Shown here: positions 48,039 through 59,182 of the stretch, piece by piece
How the letters are laid out: each line of letters begins with the position of its first letter
Numbering within the stretch: the stretch's first letter is position 1
Notes under the pieces: generated by a model
The model's database searches: none
Told to the model about the DNA's origin: nothing
Seen by the model: the letters and a program-made list of their open reading frames with translations, nothing else
Position numbers and translations under genes: made by a program
NCBI GenBank assembly: GCA_013396755.1
Contig: VWZF01006904.1
Coordinates: forward strand, 492,186-556,185
From: Sclerurus mexicanus
Lineage: Eukaryota > Chordata > Aves > Passeriformes > Furnariidae
Direction: 5' to 3'
DNA: 64,000 nt

Positions 48039-48076
<38 letters not shown>
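48039..48076. repeat. (CA)19 microsatellite
   Basis: Nineteen perfect CA units, ending in TACC. A polymorphic length is likely. It lies directly at the edge of the LTR-like block. Confidence 0.98.
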
Positions 48077-48079
<3 letters not shown>

Positions 48080-48814
48080 CACAAGGTGGTTCTCACCCAA
48101 TAATAATTGATCTGGTGTGTAACAAATACCCTGCTTGATATTAGTCCTATTTTACATTTTTTTAACATTTCTTTGGGTAATAAACACAAGGAAAACTAGA
48201 AAGAGTTTTAAGAACACCTGTGATTTGGAGGGGACAGGAAAGGTGATTTTTCTGAAGAAAATTTCCTATAACGGCAGGGCTAAATTTTGAGTTGTATTGC
48301 TGTTTAACATTAGGCACCCCTAGTTAAACAGAGAGAACATTATCTAAAGTGTTCAGCTGAAAGTACTTATAAATGAATTGGTAAGAAGCCTTTCATCTGG
48401 TTGTTATGCTCAGTGTCTTCCTGGGTATTTTAGAATGCTGGGAATAACATGTCAGAAGCGTCTGAGAAGAGGGAATATAACTTCAACATTTTTCCCCTTA
48501 AAACCACTATAATTCATGGGACTAAACTGAGCTACAAGAACTTGAGGAAATCATCATAACTGTGTAAGGAAGTGTAAAGAACCACCACAGATGGGTGGTT
48601 CATCATTTGAGTGCCTAGCATAAATGAAAACAACTTTGGAACTCTTGTAAATGGATGGGCAACATAATAAAACTAAGAGTAGAAGTAAAGTATGGAAAAC
48701 TGAGAACCTTAGACAAAAAATAGCCAAGCAAGAAGTATTCCTAAGGGAAAACATAATTGATTACAGTTTTTCTGTCCAAAAGCAAATGTAGAGTGTCCAT
48801 TCCTGAATGGATAT
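48077..48814. other. Non-coding AT-rich stretch
   Basis: Nothing recognisable beyond short open frames. Confidence 0.55.
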
Positions 48815-48868
48815 GAGCAGATGATCTCAAGAGGTTCCTTCCAAACTAAACAATTCTGTGATTCTGCA
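48815..48868 (+). mobile_element. Very short CR1 3' tail
   Basis: CAGATGATCTCAAGAGGTTC, then CTTCCAAACTAAAC and ATTCTGTGATTCTG, match the last 50 bp of a CR1 subfamily in plus orientation, including the terminal octamer-type repeat. This subfamily differs from the one at 10345. Confidence 0.85.
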
Positions 48869-49440
48869 GCTTTAATCCCTCTCTGTGGACATGCATTTCA
48901 CTTTGCAGATTCAGTAGGACACACCATTGTACCATAGAGAATGAGCTACATTATAATCATGTAGTCACATGGAGAATCAAACACTGACATATATCTCTAT
49001 CTAACTGCTCATGCATGAAAGAAGACTATAAATAGCCACCAGAGAATTAAAATGGCAACTTAGGTGAATCTTAAGCAGTGCTTAAATTTATTACAGAAAT
49101 AAAAGTCACAGTAGCTCATTTTATTTTCCCTCATTTCTAGGGATAAATATACAGAAGAAGTATAAGAAGTTGCTGATTTAAGTTTATTGCCCATATTTGT
49201 AAGTAGTCAAACTGCATTTTGGCATACATTTGAGATACCCAAGCACTGAGTGCACCAACAGGGTCTAATTGCCCTGAGTAGCCAGTACGCACCTTCTTTT
49301 TCAGTCTTCTTGTACAACTTTTCTCCTCTCCCATCACAACCATTGGGGTCTATCCTGCTAAAGTGCACCTTGAACCAAGCTTCTGTGAAAACAGCTAAGC
49401 TGTGAGAAAAAAATGAGAGAAGCCCCACTTTGAGACTCCA
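48869..49440. other. Non-coding AT-rich stretch
   Basis: No feature supported. Two overlapping minus-strand frames (49137-49428) have no recognisable content. Confidence 0.5.
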
Positions 49441-49690
49441 TCACCCTACAACCTTTGGGTCCAGAGTGGCACCTGAGCTCATGTCCTGGCCCCTGGTCCT
49501 TGACTGAGCTACACCATAGGTATATCATGCCTGGCCATGTACCTTGCCAGTCCTCACCTTTCTTTGTTGACTTGACTCCATGGCTTGACTGTGGACTCCC
49601 ATGGGATGGAGCCCTTGTCAGAGAGGTCCCTGTTCTGCCTTGTTGTCAGCTCACCTTCCCTCATGGGGCAACTCCATTGCTGCTCATTTG
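49441..49690. other. GC-richer segment, possible unrecognised repeat
   Basis: About 250 bp of higher GC with words such as CCTGGCCCCTGGTCC and CTCCCATGGGATGGAG, next to AT-rich DNA and about 290 bp left of a CR1. The composition is like an inserted element, but no ends or family are visible. A 79-codon plus-strand frame covers it without motif support. Confidence 0.35.
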
Positions 49691-49976
49691 GTAGTTTTGT
49701 GCTAAGAGCAGAAAAAGCAAAAGAAATCTAGAATCTAGACACTTGTCTGTTAAAAAGGTGTATTTCCATAACAGTTAAGGTTTGTTGCAGTTAATAATGT
49801 TGTCCAAGGTCAGGTGTTTCAATTAGAAAATTTTTGGCCAGTTATTTGTTTATGTATAAAATAAAGGAAATTTCTTTCTCCACTACTGTTCTACACTATA
49901 ACCTGTATTCTTTCTAGCTAAAGAGATGGTGCTTTTATGTTTTTGCAAGTTCTAGTCAGAGACTAAAATAACTCAT

Positions 49977-50882
49977 CATAGAATCATAGGATCGTAAAAT
50001 ATTTGGGGTTGGAAGGTACCTTTAGAAGTCATCTGGTCTACCCTGTCTGCAAGGAACAGGGACATCTTCAACTAAATAAGATTGCTCAGAGCCCTGCCCA
50101 ACCACCTTGAATGTTCCCAAGGATGGGAAATCCACCACTTCTCTGAGCAACTTGTTCCAATGTTTCACCACCCTCACTGTGAAAAACTTCTTATATCTAA
50201 ACTAAATCTCTCATTTAGTTTAAAACCATTACTCCTTGTCCTATTGCAACAGGCCCTGCTGAAAAGTGTGTCCGCATTTTTCCTAAAGGCCCACTTTAAG
50301 TGCTGAAGGACTGCAATAAGTCTCCCCAGAGCCTTCTCTTTTCCAGGCTAAACAACTTCAACTCTCTCATTATGTAAGAGAGGAGTTCCATCCTTCTGAT
50401 CATCTTCATGGTCCTCCTCTGGACCTACTCCAACAGCTCCACGTCCTTCTTATGTTGGGAATCCCAAAGCTGGATGCAGTACTTCAGGTGGGGTTCTCAT
50501 CAAAGCAGAGTAGAGGGATAGAATCACCTCCCTTGACCTGCCACACTCTGATGCAGCCCAGGACACAACTGGCTTTCTGGTTGAAAGTACACATTGCCAG
50601 GTCACGTCCAGTGTCTCATCCACCAGGACCCCCAAGTCCTTCTCAGCAAGGCTTCTCTCAATTTATTCATCCCCCAGCCTGTAGGGATACAGGAATTGCC
50701 CTGGCCCAGGTGCAGCATCTTGCTCATGGTTTTGTTAAACCTTATGAGATTCCCACAGTCCCACTTCTTGAGCTAGTTCAGGGTGCTGTGGATGGTATTC
50801 TGTCCCTCAGCTGTTTCAACTGTACCACTCAGGTTGGTGTCGTCTTGTTCATGGAAAGTAAGTGCTTCAATGTCCATAGAGA
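49977..50882 (-). mobile_element. 5'-truncated CR1 LINE, about 0.9 kb
   Basis: On the plus strand it begins with ATCATAGAATCATAGGATCG, the terminal repeats seen in reverse complement. It then runs through GGGGTTGGAAGGTACC, the 3' UTR (CTCTGAGCAACTTGTTCCAA, CTCCTTGTCCTATTGCAACA) and the end of ORF2 up to a region equivalent to the RT FADD motif near 50840. The terminal repeats and long 3' UTR make the assignment secure. The 5' truncation point is approximate. Confidence 0.94.
50440..50882 (-). pseudogene. CR1 ORF2 C-terminal remnant
   Basis: The minus strand holds MGVLVDETLDVTWQC (equivalent to the post-RT block) and SREVILSLYSALMRTPPEVLH. The latter shows the conserved YSAL(V/M)R-P block with a frameshift just after it. 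The upstream part toward 50850 is out of frame. This copy is more decayed and belongs to a different CR1 subfamily from the one at the left window edge. Confidence 0.8.
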
Positions 50883-53800
50883 CAAAAAGGAATCATATAA
50901 GTGAAATGTGTGTCATCATCACAGCCATTAAATAACTATGTGGAAGGTTCATAGATTCATCTGCTTTTTTTGGATACCTGAAGACATTCCTTCTAAATTT
51001 GATTGATTATTTTAATTATGTATTACTCTGAGAGGTTTCATTATTTCCTATGTATTTTAACTGTATGGTTGTGAGGTAATTAGAAGGTTTTGTTGAACAG
51101 CAACATAAAAATTAAATGAATTCTTATTAAACTGTTACCTTTAGTGGTATCTATTGAAAGCTTGATGGGCTCTTTACATGAATTTCCCTGTAGGCTTCTA
51201 ATTGAAAATGAATCACAGTGCTGTTTACTCAGTTAAAAGATGCCGCAAACTTCCACTGTTTGGCAGCAGATATTATTGCGGTCATCACATTCATATGAAT
51301 AAACAACCAGCTTTAGAAAATAGCAATGCTTTGTTGCATCATATCTTTCATGCCATATATTAAGAATACTACTCAGGGTTTCTCTCTCACTGAGCAGTCC
51401 TCAAGTTTAATTATCCTAGGGGTTTTGTTGGTTTTTTTCTGTAACATAAATCACAAACAGGATATAGGCATACTATAGGCAGAATGAGGAACTGAGTTTA
51501 ATGATCATCATTCCTATATAGTTTAAAAGCATTAAGAAATCATGCTTCTCACCTTTGCAGTTGATTTTTTCTGACACTTCTTTAAGTAGAAAATTTAAAG
51601 CATGAAACACACAGATATATTTCAGTATTTAGAAATATTCCTGACATATGAGTAACTTCCAGTTTTTACTTCTGAGACACAAAAGGAAAGCTGTGGTTAA
51701 GAACATTAAATAGTTTTTCATTTGAGATAGATTACCTTCTGAGAAGAAAATATTCACATAATTTCTCTGTTGGTGTTTCTTCCTGCCATCCTATCAGCAA
51801 GGCAAACTTTGTTTTCTCACATGGAAATAGTCATGAGATCAATCCACTACACATCTCGCAGGTCCTTACAGGTAGGTCCTGTCAATATGTGTGCAAGCCT
51901 CTTGCCTTTCTATGTTCTCTATTTCCACAGCTGCTTGTTGGCTATCTTTGAAGGTTTTGGCCTGTTCTCTGCCTTTCATCACGTTCATTACATTGCAAAT
52001 GACCACAAGACTGGAGCAAATTACAGAACATTTTGTGCCCATTTTGGTTCAAACCAGCATATGAAAGAAAAGTTCTCCTGTAATGTCTTGCCTACAAATA
52101 ATTCCAATGCAAACAACATGGCATTACTACAGTCTCCTGGCACCTGTGGGCTAAATAAACTGTATTCATATGCTACTCATAAATGACGTTTCACACTTGC
52201 TAAAGAGCGAAGTATATTTTGTGGTTTTAATTACCCACAATTAAGGTAGCAAATCCAAATTCACAGACTTTTGTGATATTGCAGAAAGACAGCATAAGAA
52301 AATGCTCTGTGAAATTACCTATTCTGTTTCTGACAGAGTTTTAATCAGATTGGTTCCACAGAGGAAGTCCATCCTTATATGCATATGCCTACTGTCTGCT
52401 TTCCTACAGTTACCTCCTGAGGAAGAATCAGATTTGTCCTCTGTGGCTCTCTTGGAGCAAGGGTAGATGTTATTTGGACCTGATGTGCCTCCTACATGGT
52501 ACACAATATACCATGCAGATAAATAAATCCTATTTGAGTAATAAAAATAGAATCAGCTAATGGCAAGAGAAACAGAACTACTGGAAAAGAAGCTGATTCA
52601 AGCTTTCCAGGTGTAACACTAACTGGATAACAAGGTCTCTCAAGTCTAGTAAATCACAGCCTGGAATATTTATTGGTGGCCAAATGGCAACTGTATTACT
52701 ATTCATTAGATTGTAACATTTTCAGATCTAGTAATTTCTCCTAATCTGTTGTTGTCTTCCCTTTTCTGTCTGTAAAGGTCCTGTTACTATGCCTATTCTG
52801 GAAGAGTCTATATACTAGCATATGTAAGCACAGTCTGATTGTTACTACCTGTTGTAGGGAAATGAAATTGCTTGAAAAAGAGGATTTATGGATTTGGCCA
52901 TCTTTAGCTGCTTTGGTGCATATACCTGACACAGAGATGACCAGTCTTATCCTGGACAAACATCAGCTACAGGAAGGAGCACCAACTCATCTACTCAGAG
53001 AAGGTAAATGCTAACATGCCTTTCATAGGACTTCAGTAGTCTTGTCTCTTGGTTTCAAATGTTTAGAAGTCAACCATTCCATGCCATCAACCCACACCAC
53101 TCAAACTAAACTTTAAAATCAAGGGAATGAGTAAGCTCTTTTTCTTTTGGCAAATAATGTTTTCTTTCATAATGGTTAAGTACTCATATATTCAATTGAC
53201 TGAACTTCCCAGAGTCAAAACATTAATATGATAATAAACCACAAAGATCGCAATAAAATGGCAAGAATTGAGAGTATAGAAATTATTTTGACTCAGAAGT
53301 CTCTGTTCTTAATGGGATTTAAAATTGATTTTAATTTTCCCTAGTGATAGGAGCTCACTGAACAAAGCATGCTGTCACTGATAAGTTTCCAGAGGGGAAA
53401 TACAACAGTTCATACTCACTTTTCATACATAGTACATAGGAATGATGGCTAAAGTTGATATGTAATATATGACAAATTGAGAAAAGTTTACTCTTCTGCA
53501 TCCTTTTCAACATTAACAGTAATTGTAGTATTGATTCTCCTTTAGTGTTCCTTTGTTTGTTTTGGGATTCGTGTGGGGGGCTGGTGCTTTTTTGTTTGTT
53601 TTGCTAAACAAAGGCTTTCAATACTGTGATGGTTAGGGAACTGATTTGTACTGCATATGTCCAGATTCAAGTCCATTCTGCACCTGGCTCACAGTGGCCT
53701 TAGATAAAAATCTTTGTACCGACTGTAGAGGAATAGGAGCCTTGGCTTCCTGTATATGCCAATGTCCTAGCTAGTAGATAACATACATATCTACCTATTT

Positions 53801-56800
53801 TTGACAACATAAAACTAAGACTTTGGTTCTGAAAAGATGCATTAGCATAATTCTGCTTTTGCAAACATTCTCAAAAGCGTTCTTTTTGGTTCTGCTTTGG
53901 AAAAAAGAAAATAAAATTGAAGACATTGACAAAATGGAATTGTCAGCTTTGGTTGGCAGATGTATATTTCATCTCCCTGTACCCATCATTAGTAGTCTTT
54001 TGTAGGAGCAGATAATGAGCCACTATTCATATGGTACTTTGGAAAGTGTGTAAGTGTTATCTTTTATGGAAATAAAAAGAGTTTCTGAGTATTGTAATGA
54101 AAAAAGACTTCAGCAGTGGGGACATAATGACTGTAAGTCTGGAGAAAATTTATCACTATGAAAAAATGCACCCACTTTTTCCAATAATTCTCTTTCATTA
54201 AGGCAATCTTTGGCTGTTTTACCTTTGTGGATCTCCCTGCGTTTCACACTTTCACAAATCTTGTTCCACCAAGACAACCCTGTAATGAGAGTGAAGTGTT
54301 TTTATTATTGTTTTTGTTAATCATGCTTCCTGCATCCTGCAAAGTGCTTCTTATTCTAAACTGTGCCAGAATTATTGGGGAATGAATCAATACTTGTTAC
54401 CAATCATGATCACAGCTGTTAATCACAGTTGTAATTACCAATTGATTAATTAGCACAGTCCTGTTCAAAAGTCAGGAGTCATTAAATTTCCAGTACACGT
54501 AACTTTAAATTAAGGCCAATATCCACAAAGCTCTACAATTACATTTCAACCTACCTTAATTTATTACGCATTGCTTTTTATTAATAACTTTCATTTATTA
54601 TTTTATTTTCCAGTAACCCAAGCTGAATTCTTGGTCTATATATAGTTTCTCATTGTATACCTACTTTAAATATAATAATTCATTACAACTCCTAATAATA
54701 AATGATGATAAGGTCAATGAAAACCCAACCTGCACATGTTTAGGGACCTTGCTTTGAATTATCCTTTCATTGTGATAAATGCCTTAGCTAAAGAACAACA
54801 GTTGGGTGTAGTCCAGAGGCTGATACACTAAATTATTTACTTTCTTCTGCTACTGAATGCGATTTATATTAGCAAAACAGCATTTCATTGTATTAACTTA
54901 GGTACTGGTATATTTTTACTGGACAGTGTATATCATCAAACTCCTAATTCATTGACCTTTTTTTTCCCACAGTTCCAAGAAGAATCTGAATCTGTTGTTT
55001 GATGTTCTAACAGAGTGAAAAGAGCTAAATTGCCATATTTCCTTTATTCTTTCTTATTACTTAGAAAATTTAGAATATTTCCTGGTAAAATCACCAGTCT
55101 GCTTCTGGTCTCAATACTCCATTAAAATAATTTTGATTAAAACTCAAAGGTCAATCCTTGGTTTAAAACACACACTATTCTTCATTTGAGACAGTACAAA
55201 CCTCTGGCAGCTAAAGAATACTAAACATAATCTACTTCATTTGTCTAATAACTTGAGTTTATATTTGGATTTTGCATTACAATTGTATTTGAAAAGATGT
55301 GTTCATCCCACTGCTTTTCTGCCAATGACATCTCTACTCCTCAGCCAGTTTTTCTTTCTCCTATTTCCTGTACCTGTGCTACTCTTTCCTTTATAATCAC
55401 CAGCATCTTTCTGTTATCAGATGCAATTAGTGACTTTTTTACCTGATTACCATATTCTTTTAAGATTTAGACATAAGGAACTGATATACCATTGTTCATA
55501 ATAATCTTGTTCTGAAATAATGCACTATTTGGAGATACCATCACCAGTTGCACATCTCAAGCAAAGCATAAGGATCAGCTCCTATGACTTCAGTGTCAGA
55601 AAAGAATACTGGGGAAAATTAGTTCAATGTTTAAAATAGTGCCACCAATCCTGCCCAGTGATCAAGTGAAAATAGTACTCTGCACACACACGTATCTGCC
55701 TGATCTAATCACCCTGAGAAATCAAAAAGGGCTCAGCTAATAGGTAAATACTATATATTTCTCATATGTTAAATGCTATTTCACCATCTAATGAAAACCA
55801 ATATGAAATAAATTTGCTTTATTAATACTTAAGTATTTTAGCTGGAGCAAAACACATATATTTTAGGTTGACTTAAAGATATTTAACTGTAGCTAGACTT
55901 TATTTTTCTACACACATTTGCTTATATAAAGATATATGTACTGATTGACACACTGTACCACTATGCCAGAGCTAGTGATTTTTTCAGTTCTAGTTGTAGT
56001 TACATTGTCAAACAGCATGTTTTTCTCTTACCTTTCAACTAGATAAAGCATAGTAGCAAAAATAGAATGTGTTGAAAACATAATGGCTGGATCACTTGGA
56101 TTTCTTGATAGTGTTACTCATTATATCCATGTTAAAAGCAAAGAGCCTCAGCGTGGTTAGTGGTGTCTTACAAAAAATTCCCAAAGAATTAGAGGCTATT
56201 AGCCAGGGGTTGAACAGCTCTGCAATATCTCTATGAGGTCTGGAGCTGGGCTATGTTTACTCTTCTCAGTGGATCTCTGTTGGTGCTACTTATATCTGTC
56301 CTAAGTGCTGTCATTGCAGCTTGCAACTTGCTAAGCCGTGCAAATTTCAATGCTCCTGGGAGCAGAATAATAAAGGTTATGCATTGTTAAATGCATTGCT
56401 AATTCGAGTCCCATTTTCCTCACTACAATTCTATAGTAGATGCCCATTCAGCCTCACAGGGACAAATAAAAGGGGGTGTTTTCAAGCAATATCCATCTAG
56501 AGGATGAAGTGTCATGGTCTCTTGGCAAGTGACTACTTTGATGGCAGTGCAGTTTGATTTTCAACAGTTGTAAAACAGCTATTTCTGACCCTAGAGCGTA
56601 GCAGAGTTAATTACGGTAGTAAGCAGTTTGGAGCAACTAATTTATATTGTGATGCCTTAGTTAGCACAAGAAAGAAGATTTGTCAAAATATGCTAAGATG
56701 GCTCCTCCAAACTCTACTTTATTTTGTAACTCAGTAGTAAAAATCTTGTTTTGTTATGACAGAGACAAAATATAATCAAAGGAAGGTGCATGTTCCTTGT

Positions 56801-58621
56801 CCTTAAGGCCATATTTTCAGTTCCAAATTGTTAGCTGACAGAACAAACATGCTGTGCAGAGTCTTTCAGTAAAAGAAAACTTTTGGGTTTTTTCTGTTTT
56901 CACAAGAACTATAAGCTACAAAATGACAGCCTTTTGGCTAGGCTAGAGCAGACTTTCCAGGCTAACTTTCCAATAAATAAAAAACCCAGTCTTCCCCCTG
57001 CTGCTTGCTTCATCTCTTGTCATCAGTCAGTAGAAGTACTAGTGACTTAAGACAGCTTTTTTCATCATTCTCTACTTGGCACCCCCCTTGAATTGTTAAA
57101 TAAGAAGGGAATTTCAATGACAAGAATGCACAATTAATGTGTCTACACTTTACAATGGATTATTATTAAAAATTGAATCTTGAACGGCAGGTCAGAACTA
57201 CAAATACTAGGTACTAGTAAAATTTTCAGCAACCCCGGTTTTCTGAGCTGGGTTCTACCTCACAGTCCCCATAGGAGCTGTTACCCAGAAATTGAGAAAA
57301 GTAACCTGAGCTGCACTAAGACATCATCAGGCTGGATCTGTGTAGTGTTTAATAGGACTTTGTCTGGAGGCTTCCAGTTCTGCATCTTCAACTAAGGTCC
57401 TTGGAGTCCCTATGAGTCATTATTTATTGTCTCTGTCCTCATTTAAGTACCCATCTGACAGATTAGCAAAGAAAAAACGTATTCAGGACAGTGAACTAAA
57501 CATTTGTTTCTGTCAGGTCACACCTATAAGACTAGATAACTGAAAATGTGAGATGGGAAAAAATTAGCTGGTTCCTATTTACTTTGCTACTCTTTCAATT
57601 ATCTTTTTGTTTTCTATATGCTACCTCTCCCTCTTCCCTCTCTTCTGTGCCATAAGTCTAGAGGCACTGTTCTTCTTTACCTCACCTGCTCCTCACAGTA
57701 CTATGTTGTGTATGATACTGGTTCTAAGAAGTAGGGTGATGCTTTCTGCATATATATTATCTAGACACCTCAAGAAACCGTGTGATTTTTGCCAGTGAAT
57801 AAAGCATCATAAACTTCAGTTTACAAACCAAACTTCTCTATTGGTCTTGTTTGATGTCTGCCTAGTGGAATAAGTTCTGGGAGAGAAAAATAACCTTTCT
57901 CATTTTCTTGCTTAGTAGCTATTTTGTTTCAGAACAGTGGAATATCAATAAAAAGTACAGCTATTTTATCACTGTCATTTACCAGAGTATGGCACTTTAT
58001 GTTTTGCTAATATGTTAAGACTCAGTTTTGACACAGTTCACCAGTTCTATTTTATAAACAAAGTAAACAATATCACATACTTCATACAGGAGAAGAGAGG
58101 ATCCCGATTCCAAATTCTTGACCACAGCAGAACAAAAATGTCATTATTAATAGACAAAAATTAGGGCACAGACTTTGCCTCCATTTGAGAACACACACTC
58201 TAAGTAATATATGTACAGATTTAACAGAAGTTCAATCATCTTCCTTTTACATCAATGCCAAATGATTAATTGGATCTGTGAAAATTAGGCAAAAGGTCAT
58301 CCCTCTTGCAGCTGAGTTGTCAAAGTCACTAACTAATTTGATAAATATGGGCTCTGATCACTTCCTGAGGCTGCCTTCAACCCATTAGATATTCTTATGC
58401 ATATTTAAAAATTTAATTTAACTTCTCATATACTTTATTTTTAGTCTTGTCCATTCCTACAAACAGAAGAATGTAAACAGAATGAGAAAGAAATATTTTA
58501 GAACTGAAGTCTCATAAATTTATATCAGAGAAGATTTCTCATCCCAGATTTTTAAATAAGAGAAGCTGAGGAGGATTTGTGTGCAAGAATCTGAGATTTT
58601 AGAACATGTGATTTGACTGCC
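50883..58621. other. Long non-coding AT-rich stretch
   Basis: No supported gene, RNA or transposon in 7.7 kb, the longest repeat-free run of the window. A 138-codon plus-strand frame (51770-52186) has no motif. Segments around 51225-51360 and 54395-54600 are rich in homeodomain-type ATTA/TAAT words and lack simple repeats, so they are candidates for conserved non-coding elements, on inference only. Confidence 0.5.
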
Positions 58622-58880
58622 TGTCCTGGTTTTGACTGGGATAGAATTAATTTTCTTTTGAGTAGCTGGTACAATGCTGTATTTTGGATTCAATATGAGA
58701 ATAGTGGTAACAACACACTGTTTTAATTGTTGTGAGTAATGCTTATTCTAAGTCAAGGGCTTTTCCCTTGCTAAGGCTCTGACAACAAGCATAAGCACAG
58801 GAAGCTGGGAGGGAGCATGGCCAGGACAGCTGACCTGAACTGGGGAAAGGGATTTTCCATACCATAGAATGTCATGCCCA

Positions 58881-58890
58881 GTATATATAC
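58881..58890 (+). promoter_or_regulatory. LTR TATA-type element (copy 2)
   Basis: GTATATATAC follows CATGCCCA at the same place as the TATA box of copy 1. It has diverged from TATATAAA. Confidence 0.5.
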
Positions 58891-59053
58891 TGGGGGAGTT
58901 GCCCAAAAGGTGCTGATTGCTACTCAGGGACAGTCAGTGGATGGTGAGCAAGTGTATTGTGCATCACTTTTTTCTCTGAGGTATTATTCCTCTCTTTCTC
59001 CCCTTTCAATTAAAATTATTATTGTAATTTTAATATTTTATTTTGTTTCAATT

Positions 59054-59059
59054 ATTAAA
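59054..59059 (+). terminator. LTR polyadenylation signal ATTAAA (copy 2)
   Basis: ATTAAACTGTTC follows a T/A-rich tract, as in copy 1. Confidence 0.55.
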
Positions 59060-59182
59060 CTGTTCTTATCTCAATGCACAAAACTTCATTTTTTCCAATT
59101 CTTTTGCCCACTAGGGAAGAGTGAGGAGGGGACTGAACAGGCTGTGCTGTACTTAGTTGCTGGCTAGGATGAAACAACAACA

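Larger units (their letters stand above)
58622..59182 (+). mobile_element. Solo LTR of the same bird endogenous-retrovirus family, copy 2
   Basis: Starts TGTCCTGGTTTTGACTGGG and ends TGAAACAACAACA with an intact TG...CA pair. The middle contains AAGCTGGGAGGGAGCATGGC, CCATACCATAGAATGTCATG, a TATA-type GTATATATAC (58881-58890), GTGTATTGTGCATCAC, a T/A-rich tract and ATTAAA (59054-59059). The flanks are CTGCC (58617-58621) and CTGTC (59183-59187), a 5-bp target duplication with one transition. No internal viral sequence is present, so it is a solo LTR. It has the same orientation as copy 1, about 37 kb away, and shares termini and U3 words with it. Confidence 0.92.

Noticed and set aside
47885..48189. 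Frames encoding Cys-Val or Thr-His repeats
   Set aside because: Translation of the (CA)19 array.
51770..52186. 138-codon plus-strand frame
   Set aside because: No family motif; an isolated chance frame in a 7.7-kb gene-free stretch.
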